The notes under the pieces were generated by a model, which saw nothing but the letters and a program-made list of their open reading frames with translations, was not told the origin of the DNA and did no database searches. A stretch of 64,000 nucleotides of DNA from Epibacterium sp. Ofav1-8. Its GTDB lineage: Bacteria; Pseudomonadota; Alphaproteobacteria; Rhodobacterales; Rhodobacteraceae. The number at the start of each line of letters is the position of its first letter. Positions within the stretch are counted from its first letter, which is position 1. The translations under genes and the position numbers were made by a program. Shown here piece after piece: positions 10,627 through 18,854 of the stretch. The DNA lies in contig NZ_JAKRFD010000002.1 in assembly GCF_022348185.1 (NCBI RefSeq), positions 186,001 to 250,000 on the forward strand. The letters run 5' to 3'.

Positions 10627-11931
10627 TTACTCGCCAAACACCCGTTTGAAGATCGTGTCGACGTGCTTGGTGTGATAACCCATGTCGAATTTCTCGTTGA
10701 CGCCATCCTCGCCGAGGGCGGCAACCACCTCGGGATCGGCCAGCAGCAATTCGCGGAAATCGACGCGCTCTTCCCAGACCTTGAGCGCATTGCGCTGGAC
10801 CATGGAATAGGCATCCTCGCGGCTGACACCGGCCTGCGTCAGGGCCAGCAGCACCCGCTGCGACATCACCAGACCCGGGAATTTGTTCATGTTCTCCAGC
10901 ATGTTCTCCGGGAACACCAGCATCTTGTCGATGACGCCGGCCAGACGGTGCAGCGCAAAATCGAGCGTCACGGTGGCGTCGGGGCCGATGCCGCGCTCCA
11001 CCGAGGAATGCGAGATGTCACGCTCGTGCCAGAGCGCCACGTTTTCCATCGCAGGGATCACCGACATGCGCACCAGACGCGCAAGACCGGTGAGGTTTTC
11101 TGTGAGAACCGGGTTCTTCTTGTGCGGCATCGCCGAGGAGCCTTTCTGGCCCATGGAGAAGAACTCGGCCCCTTCGAGCACCTCAGTCCGCTGCATGTGG
11201 CGGATCTCGATCGCGATGTTCTCGATCGAGGAGGCAATCACACCGAGAGTGGCAAAGAACATGGCGTGACGGTCGCGCGGGATCACCTGAGTGGAGATCG
11301 GCTCCGGGTTCAGGCCCAGTTGCTCGCAGACGTGTTCTTCGACGCGCGGATCGATATTCGCAAAGGTGCCCACGGCGCCAGAGATCGCACCGGTGGCGAT
11401 TTCCTCGCGCGCGGCGATCAGGCGTTTCTTGTTGCGGTCCATCTCCGCATAGAAACGCGCAAAGGTCAGACCCATGGTGGTGGGTTCCGCATGGATGCCG
11501 TGGCTGCGGCCCACGCGCACGGTGTCCTTGTGTTCAAGCGCGCGTTTCTTGAGTGCGTCCAGGAGCTTGTCCATGCCGACCATCAGAAGGTCGGCAGCGC
11601 GGGTCAGCTGCACGTTGAAACAGGTATCAAGCACATCCGAGGAGGTCATGCCCTGATGCACAAAGCGGGCTTCTTCCGATCCGACATGCTCGGCCAGATG
11701 GGTCAGAAAGGCGATGACGTCATGTTTGGTGACGGCTTCGATCTCGTCGATGCGGGCAACGTCGAACTCGACGTCCTTGGCTTTCCAGACCGCCTCCGCG
11801 TTTTCGCGCGGGATCACACCGAGGTTCGCCATGGCGTCGCAGGCGTGCGCCTCAATCTCGTACCAGATGCGGAACTTGGTCTCGGGAGACCAGACGGCAA
11901 CCATATCGGGGCGGGCGTAGCGGGGGATCAT
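10627..11931 (-). CDS. purB: Adenylosuccinate lyase PurB
   Basis: A 434-residue member of the fumarase/aspartase superfamily. The flexible signature loop GSSAMPHKKNP is present, along with TSSDVLDT and GRSHGIHAEPTTMGL, which are specific to adenylosuccinate lyase. The enzyme cleaves SAICAR to AICAR and adenylosuccinate to AMP, both with release of fumarate, in purine synthesis. The start at 11931 (MIPRYARPDM) is the family start; an upstream GTG at 11943 would add four residues. AAAGG lies about 11 nt upstream. Homotetrameric, cytoplasmic. It appears to be transcribed alone. Confidence 0.96.
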   Translation of the reverse strand: MIPRYARPDMVAVWSPETKFRIWYEIEAHACDAMANLGVIPRENAEAVWKAKDVEFDVARIDEIEAVTKHDVIAFLTHLAEHVGSEEARFVHQGMTSSDVLDTCFNVQLTRAADLLMVGMDKLLDALKKRALEHKDTVRVGRSHGIHAEPTTMGLTFARFYAEMDRNKKRLIAAREEIATGAISGAVGTFANIDPRVEEHVCEQLGLNPEPISTQVIPRDRHAMFFATLGVIASSIENIAIEIRHMQRTEVLEGAEFFSMGQKGSSAMPHKKNPVLTENLTGLARLVRMSVIPAMENVALWHERDISHSSVERGIGPDATVTLDFALHRLAGVIDKMLVFPENMLENMNKFPGLVMSQRVLLALTQAGVSREDAYSMVQRNALKVWEERVDFRELLLADPEVVAALGEDGVNEKFDMGYHTKHVDTIFKRVFGE

Positions 11932-12043
11932 AGGCAGCAGCACCTTTCAAAGACGGTGGAAGAGATGGCGCTCTCATAGACGAGCCATGCCCCGGCGGCA
12001 AGCGCCGCGCCGCAGCAGTGCCGTGCCGCTGTCCAAAATCCCG

Positions 12044-12304
12044 TCAGAGGCGTGGTGTGAGGTCCTCAAAGCAGGCTTTGTTCTCGCAATAGGCCGGGCA
12101 GGTCGCCAGTTGGTCATGGCGGGCCTGAAGATCACCGCAGGCCCCCTGTGCGAGACACCCTGCGCAGCGCGACACCATCTGCATCAGGCGGCGCGCCTCG
12201 CCTTCGGGGTCACGCGCCAGACGCGCGGCCTGATCTATGCCGAGCCGCTGGCTCATTCCATTGACGAGATCGGCGCTGTCACTCAGCTTGCGCATCAGTC
12301 CCAT
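12044..12304 (-). CDS. Small cysteine-rich DUF6455-like protein
   Basis: An 86-residue soluble protein with a helical N-terminal half and a cysteine cluster: C-A-G-C in RCAGCLAQGAC, then CPAYCENKAC, six or so cysteines in the last 45 residues. This arrangement is common in small proteins of this bacterial family annotated as DUF6455; the pairs C-x2-C and C-x3-C suggest metal or iron-sulfur binding, which is inference. The start at 12304 has AGGAGG at a normal distance; a longer frame to 12376 lacks a ribosome site. It lies 68 nt downstream of the previous gene on no shared operon; the stop precedes the hydrolase/OsmC gene end. Confidence 0.7.
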   Translation of the reverse strand: MGLMRKLSDSADLVNGMSQRLGIDQAARLARDPEGEARRLMQMVSRCAGCLAQGACGDLQARHDQLATCPAYCENKACFEDLTPRL

Positions 12305-12372
12305 GGTGGGCGTCCTCCTGTTGCTGGCTGTGGCAACCCTAATGAGGAACGCGCGTCGCACCTTGATGTCGA

Positions 12373-13644
12373 TCAAATGGCTGCGGCGTCGATGTCCTGA
12401 CCTTCCTGAGACATGTCGGGAAGCTTTGGCGCATCTTCCAGCCGTGTCTCGACCCGAGAGCTTTGTTCAAGGGTGCGATGCACCGGGCATTTGTCGGCAA
12501 TCTCCAACAGTTTGGCGCGTTGCTCCTGATCCAGATCGCCCTGCAAATGGATCACCCGCATGAACCGGTCGATCTTGGCGGGGCCAGACGGGATGGCATC
12601 CTGCGCGTGGACTTTGTCGTGACAGACTTCAACGCTGATCCCGTCCAGCGGCCAGCCCTTGCGCCGTGCATACATCCGCAACGTCATCGACGTACAGGCC
12701 CCAAGCCCCGCCGCCACAAACCCATAAGGTGACAGTCCGCGATTGGTGCCGCCATAGGCTTCGGGCTCATCTGCCAACACATGATGGTAGGGGCCGTTTT
12801 GCACATCCTGCAAGAACCCCTCCGGGTCGGCCTCGGTGACGCGGATGACGCCTTCGGGTGCTCCGGGCGGGGGGGCTGGGGGCTTCATATCCACGTAGCG
12901 TGTGGCCCATGTGGCGATCATGTCTGCGGCATATTCCGCATCGCAAGGATCGGTGATCAGATGGTCGGCGTCATCCAGGGTGACAAAGCTCTTGGGGTGG
13001 CGCGCGGCCTGAAAAATCTCGGCGGCATTGTCGATGCCAACCGTCGTATCGCGCGGCGCATGCATTACCAGCAATGCGGCCTTCAGGTCTGCCACCGCTT
13101 CGCCAAGCTCGGTCTGGCGGATGTCATCGACAAATTCCTTGCCGATCACAAAAGGACGCCCGCCGAGGCTCACCTCTGCCTGCCCGTCGCGATTGATCGC
13201 CTCAAGTGCGTCTTCGAAGTGGTGCGCCACATGACCCGGATCAAAGGGTGCGCCCAGCGTCACCACGCTCTTGACCGAAGGAATGCCTGCGCGTGCCCGC
13301 AAGACGGCTGCCCCTCCCAACGAGTGACCGATCAGCATGTCGGGCGCCATGTTGCGGCTGGCCAGATAGCGTGCCGCCGCGATCAGATCCGCCACATTGG
13401 AGGTAAAGCTGGTATTGGCAAACTCGCCCCCGGAATGACCAAGGCCCGTGAAATCGAACCGCAACACTGCGATCCCCATGGCCGCCAGTCGCGCGGCAAT
13501 CCGCCGGGCGGCGGGGATGTCCTTGGAACAGGTGAAACAATGGGCAAAAAGGGCGGTGGCCAGCACCGGCCCCTCGGGCAGGTCGAGGCGCGCGGCAAGG
13601 TCATGTCCGGCGTGGCCGGTGAAACTGATGCGTTCGGTGGGCAT
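12373..13644 (-). CDS. Bifunctional alpha/beta hydrolase-OsmC fusion protein
   Basis: A 423-residue fusion. Residues 1 to about 250 are an alpha/beta hydrolase with the nucleophile elbow GHSLGG and the late DDADHLITDP acid/histidine segment. Residues about 270-410 are an OsmC/Ohr-like domain with the two redox cysteines in LGACTSMTLRMYA and KCPVHRTLE. OsmC domains reduce organic hydroperoxides; the hydrolase part may release the acyl substrate. This fusion is widely seen in alphaproteobacteria, so it is not an annotation artefact. A divergent 114-nt promoter separates it from the Nudix gene. Confidence 0.92.
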   Translation of the reverse strand: MPTERISFTGHAGHDLAARLDLPEGPVLATALFAHCFTCSKDIPAARRIAARLAAMGIAVLRFDFTGLGHSGGEFANTSFTSNVADLIAAARYLASRNMAPDMLIGHSLGGAAVLRARAGIPSVKSVVTLGAPFDPGHVAHHFEDALEAINRDGQAEVSLGGRPFVIGKEFVDDIRQTELGEAVADLKAALLVMHAPRDTTVGIDNAAEIFQAARHPKSFVTLDDADHLITDPCDAEYAADMIATWATRYVDMKPPAPPPGAPEGVIRVTEADPEGFLQDVQNGPYHHVLADEPEAYGGTNRGLSPYGFVAAGLGACTSMTLRMYARRKGWPLDGISVEVCHDKVHAQDAIPSGPAKIDRFMRVIHLQGDLDQEQRAKLLEIADKCPVHRTLEQSSRVETRLEDAPKLPDMSQEGQDIDAAAI

Positions 13645-13758
13645 GGGCGAGGCTTTCGGGGCTTGGCTTTTGTGGGTCGGCTTCCCTAAGGTGCGCCGAC
13701 GTCAGGGTCACGGCAAGGCGGCTGTCACAACCGTCACGGGAAGGTGAAGGAGCGTCAC

Positions 13759-14319
13759 ATGGGCGTGCATAAAAACACGGAGCAGATGATCGCGGGGATC
13801 GGACGTTTCACGCCCCTGGACGCGCGCGATCGGGACATGTGGGCGCGCCTGGTGAGGTTCTGCGCCAATGAACCCCGCGCGTTTGAGCGCGATCCACTGA
13901 CAAGCCATGTCACGGCATCTGCCTTCGTGCTGTCTCCGGACCTCACGTCGGTATTGTTGACCCATCACGCAAAACTCGACCGCTGGCTGCAATTGGGTGG
14001 GCATTGCGATGGTATTCAGGACGCCTGTTTCAACGCCACCAAAGAGGCCTATGAGGAAAGCGGGCTGTCCCGTATCCGGCTGCTGACGCCCGAGGTCTTT
14101 GACGTCGATGTGCACGAGATCCCGGCCTCGGCCAGGGAACCGGCACATCTGCATTACGATGTGCGCTATCTTTTTGTGGCGGAGGCAGGGGAGCCTTTGG
14201 TGAGCGAGGAGTCCCATGCGCTGGCCTGGGTGCCGCTGGATCAGCTGGCCGAGGAGGCCGAAAGCGTTGCGGTTGTGGCGCGCAAATGGCCGCTCTGGCG
14301 GGAGCGACTGGACCTGTGA
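13759..14319 (+). CDS. Nudix hydrolase
   Basis: A 186-residue Nudix-fold protein. The Nudix box reads G-H-C-D-G-I-Q-D-A-C-F-N-A-T-K-E-A-Y-E-E-S-G-L: the K-E-A-x-E-E-S-G-L metal-binding part fits R-E-U-x-E-E-x-G-U, but the first glutamate of the consensus (G-x5-E) is glutamine. The KLDRWLQLGGHCDG lead-in and HLHYDVRYLFVAE strand resemble NUDIX proteins acting on nucleoside diphosphate derivatives. GAAGGAG at 13745-13751 sets the ATG at 13759. Its stop overlaps the start of the next gene, so the two are coupled. Substrate unknown. Confidence 0.85.
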   Translation: MGVHKNTEQMIAGIGRFTPLDARDRDMWARLVRFCANEPRAFERDPLTSHVTASAFVLSPDLTSVLLTHHAKLDRWLQLGGHCDGIQDACFNATKEAYEESGLSRIRLLTPEVFDVDVHEIPASAREPAHLHYDVRYLFVAEAGEPLVSEESHALAWVPLDQLAEEAESVAVVARKWPLWRERLDL

Positions 14320-15224
14320 ACGGCATGTTGAAACTGTGCCGCGTCGGGATTTGGGCGCTGTTGATCCTTGCGATCCTGTCTTTGGCGGGCGGTTTCATGG
14401 TCGCGCTGCATCCGCTTGGCGATAGCCTTGCGGTGTTTCGCGTACCCTTTGCCGGGCTTGCGATGATCTGTGCCTTCATCCTGCGCCACGATGCGCGCGC
14501 GGCCATGCTCGGCGCGGTGGCGTCCGGTGTGATGCTGGTCAGTTGGCTGGGCCATTCACCCACGGAGACAGAGGTGCGCACACCACAGATCACGCTCTAT
14601 CAGAAAAACATGCTGTGGCGGAACAACGGCAACGAGACCCTGATAGAGGCCATTCGCATCTCAGGCGCGGATGTCGTCACGCTGGAGGAAATCTCTCGCG
14701 AAAACATGCCGATCCTCGGTGATTTGCGGGCCGATTATCCGGTACAGCAGTTCTGCCCGTTTCGCCGGGTCGGAGGTGTCGCGGTGTTGGCGCGCGGCGT
14801 CACGGCGACCAACAGGCTCGCCTGTGCAGAAGACCTCGGGCTGGCCGCGATGGAGGTCGAGGGGCCAACGGGGCGGTTCTGGGTGGCGGCGCTGCATTTG
14901 CCGTGGCCCTGGCCGCATGAACAGGCAGAGCATGTGGACAGGGTGGTAAAGCGGCTGGAGACCCTCGACGGGCCGGTGATCCTCGCCGGGGATTTCAACG
15001 CCGTGGGCTGGTCCCATGCGGTGGCGCAGATCGGTGAGGCAGGCGGCATGGCGCGGGTCGGCCCCTATGCGGCGACGTTTGATCTGCCGCCGCTGGGTTA
15101 TCCCATCGGCATTGACCATGTGCTGGCTCCGGGCGGCGAAGGCGAGATCGAGATACAGCCGAAACTCGCCTCTGACCATCACGGGGTTCTGGCCCATCTG
15201 CCCTGGCCAGACGCGCCGCAGTGA
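14316..15224 (+). CDS. Membrane-anchored endonuclease/exonuclease/phosphatase family protein
   Basis: A 302-residue protein with two or three N-terminal membrane segments (about residues 8-70) and a periplasm-facing EEP (DNase I-like) domain. Visible EEP elements are YQKNMLWRN (N of the first metal motif), VVTLEEIS (metal Glu), ILAGDFNAVGWS (GDFN motif) and IDHVLAPG...SDHHGVLAHL (final SDH motif). Such proteins occur as transmembrane EEP hydrolases of unknown substrate. GTG at 14316 overlaps the Nudix stop and has GGAG 11 nt upstream; an ATG at 14325 is the alternative. Coupling to the Nudix gene suggests a shared phosphodiester-related role, which is inference. Confidence 0.82.
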   Translation: MNGMLKLCRVGIWALLILAILSLAGGFMVALHPLGDSLAVFRVPFAGLAMICAFILRHDARAAMLGAVASGVMLVSWLGHSPTETEVRTPQITLYQKNMLWRNNGNETLIEAIRISGADVVTLEEISRENMPILGDLRADYPVQQFCPFRRVGGVAVLARGVTATNRLACAEDLGLAAMEVEGPTGRFWVAALHLPWPWPHEQAEHVDRVVKRLETLDGPVILAGDFNAVGWSHAVAQIGEAGGMARVGPYAATFDLPPLGYPIGIDHVLAPGGEGEIEIQPKLASDHHGVLAHLPWPDAPQ

Positions 15225-15234
15225 GGCGCAGACA

Positions 15235-16578
15235 TTATATCTGCCCCATGAGCGCGGGATCAAAGGGGTAGGTGGTCAGGTTCTCATATCCATCCTCGGT
15301 GATCAGAACCTGATCTTCGAGCTTGATAGAGAAATCGCCGCCAACCTCGCCCACCAAGGCCTCCACACAGAGCACCATCCCCGGCTCCAGCGGATAGTCA
15401 AACGCACCTGCCACCGCCTGATCCGGATAGGCCACCAAGGGCCATTCATCACACAGCCCCACACCATGCATCAGGCAGCCGTATTTCTGCGCCTGATATT
15501 TTGCATCCAGAACATGGGTGCCCGCGGTCAGCTCCGGGATCATCACGCCCGGTTTCAGCATTTCCATATTGGTCATGATGTGTTCATGCGCATGCTGCAT
15601 CGCATAGATCATGTCCGGGCGTGGCTTCTGATCGCCGATCCACCAACTGCGGGAAATATCGACGCAAATCCCGTAGCTGCCCACCAGATCGGTATCAAAG
15701 GAGATGATCTCGTTGCGCTGGGTGATGCGGGGGCCGCATTCCTGAAACCACGGGTTGGAGCGCGGACCGGAGGCCAGCAGCCGTGTCTCGATCCATTCAC
15801 CCCCCCGGCGGATGTTTTCCGCATGCAGAACCGCCCAGATGTCGTCTTCCGAGGTCTTGCCATCGCCGACATTGGCGCGGGCAAAATCCTCCATCGCCTT
15901 CACGGCGGTCTCGCAGGCATGGGACGCACAGCGCATGGCAAGGATCTCGTCCTTGCCCTTGATTGCGCGGGCCTTTTCGGTGACTTCCTCGCCTTCCATG
16001 ACCTCGAAGCCTTGCGCCTCAAGTGCGCGCAGCCCGTGCAGCATTACCTTGTCCACCGCGAGGCGCATGTTGCCTCCGCCATGCTCGCCAATCAGCACGC
16101 GGATCTCATTCGAGAGCGCATCGGCGGCCACATCGACCTTGTCGCCCCGATCAAAGTAGAACAGATCCGCGCCGGAGCGCTGTTCGCGCACCAAAGGGTT
16201 GAACGTCGAAAGAAACGGCGAGTTCTTGTAGTCCCAAAGCACCATGTAGCCATCTGCGCACAGGAGCAGCGCGCGAAACGGGTTATGGGTGTTCCACAGC
16301 TGCATATTGGTGCTGTCGGTGGCGTAGCGGATGTTGAGCGGATCAAACATCAGCAGACCGCCATAGCCGCGCTCCACGATCGCCTGCGTCAGCCGCTGCC
16401 AGCGGTAGTGGCGCATCGCCTCCAGATTGGGCAGCTCCAGCCCTGCCGCGGCCCATTCCGAAAACGCCAACTGTGTGGGGCCGATCTCGATCCGGTCGTT
16501 GTCATTGGGGCTGCCGTCGCCCAAAACGGACCCGCGGCTGGGGTCGATCTTTCGACGATCCCGAAAGTGTTCGTTCAT
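15235..16578 (-). CDS. dddP: Dimethylsulfoniopropionate (DMSP) lyase DddP
   Basis: A 447-residue M24-peptidase-fold protein that matches DddP rather than a prolidase. Counting residues, the six metal ligands reported for Roseobacter DddP fall at exactly the same numbers: Asp295 and Asp297 (FDTD), Asp307 (CVD), His371 (MHG), Glu406 (VEA) and Glu421 (LED). The residues proposed for DMSP binding and catalysis, Trp95, Tyr366 and Asp377, are also present. The enzyme cleaves DMSP to DMS and acrylate. The start MNEHFRDRRKIDPSRG is the family start. It is divergent from a heme N-demethylase-like gene, with a long palindrome between them; convergent with the EEP gene. Confidence 0.93.
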   Translation of the reverse strand: MNEHFRDRRKIDPSRGSVLGDGSPNDNDRIEIGPTQLAFSEWAAAGLELPNLEAMRHYRWQRLTQAIVERGYGGLLMFDPLNIRYATDSTNMQLWNTHNPFRALLLCADGYMVLWDYKNSPFLSTFNPLVREQRSGADLFYFDRGDKVDVAADALSNEIRVLIGEHGGGNMRLAVDKVMLHGLRALEAQGFEVMEGEEVTEKARAIKGKDEILAMRCASHACETAVKAMEDFARANVGDGKTSEDDIWAVLHAENIRRGGEWIETRLLASGPRSNPWFQECGPRITQRNEIISFDTDLVGSYGICVDISRSWWIGDQKPRPDMIYAMQHAHEHIMTNMEMLKPGVMIPELTAGTHVLDAKYQAQKYGCLMHGVGLCDEWPLVAYPDQAVAGAFDYPLEPGMVLCVEALVGEVGGDFSIKLEDQVLITEDGYENLTTYPFDPALMGQI

Positions 16579-16711
16579 CTTCGCCTCCCTGGCTCTTTGG
16601 CCTCAGCCTGCCGGGGCTTGCGCGGCGTGGCGTTCCCAAATGCGACCCGGAGCATGTCCGTTTTGGCCGAATTGGCGGGACTGGCGTGTTTGATACAGTG
16701 GCTGCGCGCAA

Positions 16712-16737
16712 AAAACTGTACAGTCGTGCACAGTTTT
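16712..16737. promoter_or_regulatory. Palindromic operator candidate between dddP and DUF3445 gene
   Basis: AAAACTGT (16712-16719) and ACAGTTTT (16730-16737) are a perfect 8-bp inverted repeat; an inner CA/TG pair extends the symmetry, leaving GTCG at the centre. It lies 24 nt before the plus-strand start and 134 nt from the dddP start. Its A-rich outer arms and GTAC-like core resemble the palindrome upstream of acnA. Regulator unknown. Confidence 0.5.
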
Positions 16738-16760
16738 GACAGCGGTGCTATGCCTGGCAC

Positions 16761-17528
16761 ATGACAGAGATTCTCCAGACCTCCATTCCCTATAATCCGC
16801 TTGCCCCGCGCCCATTGCCCGGCATTCAGCCGCTCAAGCCGGAGGATTGGCTGCGCTTTGACGCCGGGTTTGCCGCGCAAGTGGCAGAGCGGGAGCGGCT
16901 GTTGCGCGATCATCCCGATGCGGTAATTGCGATGGATGCGGGGGCCGCGCCAGCCGCGCAAGAGTTGCTCGATCAGGTGCTGGCGGTGCGCTATGGCGCC
17001 GGCGCTGATGCGAACCACGTTATCCGGCCAGATGGCGCCAAAGTCGCGATCAATCGCGCCCAGCCGATGGAGACCCTTGGCCGGATTGCGCAGCAGGATT
17101 TCTGTATCCTGGAGAGGCCCGAAGACGGCGATGAACATGTGCTGACGGCGGCTGTATTGTGTTTCCCCGCCAGTTGGACGCTTGCGAAAAAGTTCATGAA
17201 ACCGCTGCTGGCGATCCATGAGCCGGTCAAAGACTACGATGCGGGGATCGCACGCCGCGTGCAGCGGTTGTTTGACGGGGTGCAGGTGGGGCGGCCGCTC
17301 TGGCGTTTCAACGCGCTGTGGTATGCGGACCCAAGCCTGCATCAACCCAGGCTGGAGCGCGATCCACGCGCCACCTCGACGCCGGAGACCGAGCACTACA
17401 TGCGCAGCGAGTTGCAGTCGATCTACCGCCTGCCGCAGAGCCGTGCAGTGGTGTTTTCGATCCACACCACCGTGATGCGTCGCGCCGATGTGCTGCGCCA
17501 GTGGCAGGCGGTGGCAGGGACCACATAA
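16761..17528 (+). CDS. DUF3445 / heme-dependent oxidative N-demethylase family protein
   Basis: A 255-residue soluble protein with the DUF3445 pattern: IPYNP...PGIQPLKPEDWL near the N-terminus, CFPASWTLAKKFMKPLLAIHEPVKDYD, RPLWRFNALWYADPSLHQP, then YMRSELQSIYRLPQSRAVVFSIHT. Characterised members are the heme-binding subunit of oxidative N-demethylases that act on dimethylamine-type compounds; the family has a PAS-like fold with a heme-ligating histidine (candidate in LLAIHEPVKDY). The companion reductase genes seen in some loci are absent here. Placement opposite dddP suggests a methylated-osmolyte context, which is inference. Confidence 0.83.
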   Translation: MTEILQTSIPYNPLAPRPLPGIQPLKPEDWLRFDAGFAAQVAERERLLRDHPDAVIAMDAGAAPAAQELLDQVLAVRYGAGADANHVIRPDGAKVAINRAQPMETLGRIAQQDFCILERPEDGDEHVLTAAVLCFPASWTLAKKFMKPLLAIHEPVKDYDAGIARRVQRLFDGVQVGRPLWRFNALWYADPSLHQPRLERDPRATSTPETEHYMRSELQSIYRLPQSRAVVFSIHTTVMRRADVLRQWQAVAGTT

Positions 17529-17535
17529 TACAAAA

Positions 17536-17561
17536 CCCCGCAACACGAATGTGTTACGGGG
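17536..17561. terminator. Terminator between DUF3445 gene and convergent hypothetical
   Basis: CCCCGCAACAC (17536-17546) and GTGTTACGGGG (17551-17561) pair with one mismatch and a GAAT loop. AAAA lies on the plus-strand 5' side, so T follows on the minus strand; the hairpin probably serves both convergent genes. Confidence 0.75.
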
Positions 17562-17585
17562 CGTAGTTCAGGTGTCTGCAATCGG

Positions 17586-18590
17586 TCAGTGAAGCGCGGC
17601 GTGCACCAGGCCGGAGGATTGCAGGAACATCAGCAGGGCCATGACCGCCAGCATCTGCACGCTGAAGCGCATGTCGCCGCCGCGCACCAGATTGACCGCA
17701 GCCGCAGTGATGCCAAGCGGCAGGGCGAGCAGGGTCATCACCAGCGTCAGCACCCAGGCCGACGTGGTATTGGCGGTCCATCCGCGCTTTGACAGCGAGG
17801 TGCCCAGCTTGCGACAGGCGTTGCCCAGATCCCGGGCCGGGCGGGGACCATCGCGGCGCTCGATGATCCGGTCGCAGGCTTCGGTCAGGCTGCCAAAGGT
17901 TTCCTCCACCGGGGCGAACCGCTTCGGGCTTCCGGCCTGCGCGGTCGTGTCGGGCGCGGCTGGTGCTGCGGCGCGCTCCGGCGTGCCCTGGCGCGCGGCG
18001 TAGGTGTCATAGGCGCGGATCGGCTGTGCCAGATCGGTCTCCGCGGGCGTTGGCTGGGGCACGGCTGTGGCGTTTGGATCGGTGATCGGCAGCTGAATGT
18101 CCCGCACAGACACATCCTCCGCGGGCTCAGCGGTCTCGGCGGCAAAGGCCGAGAGAAACGCGTCGCGGTCCAGAATGACCGCCGTATCCAGCCATTCGAC
18201 AGAGCTAGCGTCCAGCTGCGACAACAGCGCTTGCAGGCTGCGGGCCAGCAGCATTTCGATCAGTTCGGCATCGGTGCGCTCCGGGAACCGGGGCGTGAAG
18301 GTCACATCAAGCTGGCAGCGACAGGCCACGCCATCGGTCTGACGCATGGGCGCAGGGCTGCGGCGGTGTCGCAGGTCGACGATATAGTGATCGCATTCCA
18401 GCGTGACACGATGGGCGCGTTTGGCGTGGAACTGATCGACCTCGTGACCAAATTCCTCAAGCGTTTGCACGACCAGAGTGCAGGCGGTGGACAGGGCCGT
18501 CTCATCCCGTTCGGAAAAGCCCAGCTTGCCGCGAAAGGCCGTGGCGGACACATTCTGTGTAATCTGATCCAGCACCGTGAAATCCTCCAT
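17586..18590 (-). CDS. Hypothetical protein with two C-terminal membrane helices
   Basis: A 334-residue protein I do not recognise. The first 150 residues look globular (QNVSATAFRGKLGFSERDETALSTACTLVVQTLEEFG..., a beta segment HRVTLECDHYIVDLRHRR, then TFTPRFPERTDAELIEMLLARSLQALL). Residues about 160-225 are low-complexity, rich in Pro, Ala, Thr and acidic residues. A short conserved-looking cytoplasmic segment (FGSLTEACDRIIERRDGPRPARDLGNACRKLG) precedes two membrane helices at about 275-300 and 308-330. The start is uncertain: ATG 18590 or a TTG at 18605. It is monocistronic. Confidence 0.65.
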   Translation of the reverse strand: MEDFTVLDQITQNVSATAFRGKLGFSERDETALSTACTLVVQTLEEFGHEVDQFHAKRAHRVTLECDHYIVDLRHRRSPAPMRQTDGVACRCQLDVTFTPRFPERTDAELIEMLLARSLQALLSQLDASSVEWLDTAVILDRDAFLSAFAAETAEPAEDVSVRDIQLPITDPNATAVPQPTPAETDLAQPIRAYDTYAARQGTPERAAAPAAPDTTAQAGSPKRFAPVEETFGSLTEACDRIIERRDGPRPARDLGNACRKLGTSLSKRGWTANTTSAWVLTLVMTLLALPLGITAAAVNLVRGGDMRFSVQMLAVMALLMFLQSSGLVHAALH

Positions 18591-18854
18591 CGGTTGTGTT
18601 CCCAACCAATGTAGAGGCCGATCACGCAGAAAATTGGGCGTATCCGCCGGTTTTTGAATATTTCCCGGGGCTTCGGTCGCGATATTTCGTCAACCAAAAA
18701 GTTTTAATAAAAACAGATGGATATGGATTTCGCGGTGCGATGCGAGATGAAAATGCGTCGAAATACTGGCGGCGCATGGCCATATTGATGCCGCAGCTTT
18801 TACAATCCCGCGACCGGCGCGTTGATTGTTTTTAACCCTTTTGCGGAGACTCGA

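Noticed and set aside
18652-18690. A second copy of the REP-like element (TTTTTGAATATTTCCCGGGG)
   Set aside because: Only the tail part resembles the nnr insert in reverse; the hairpins are missing, so it cannot be called a copy.
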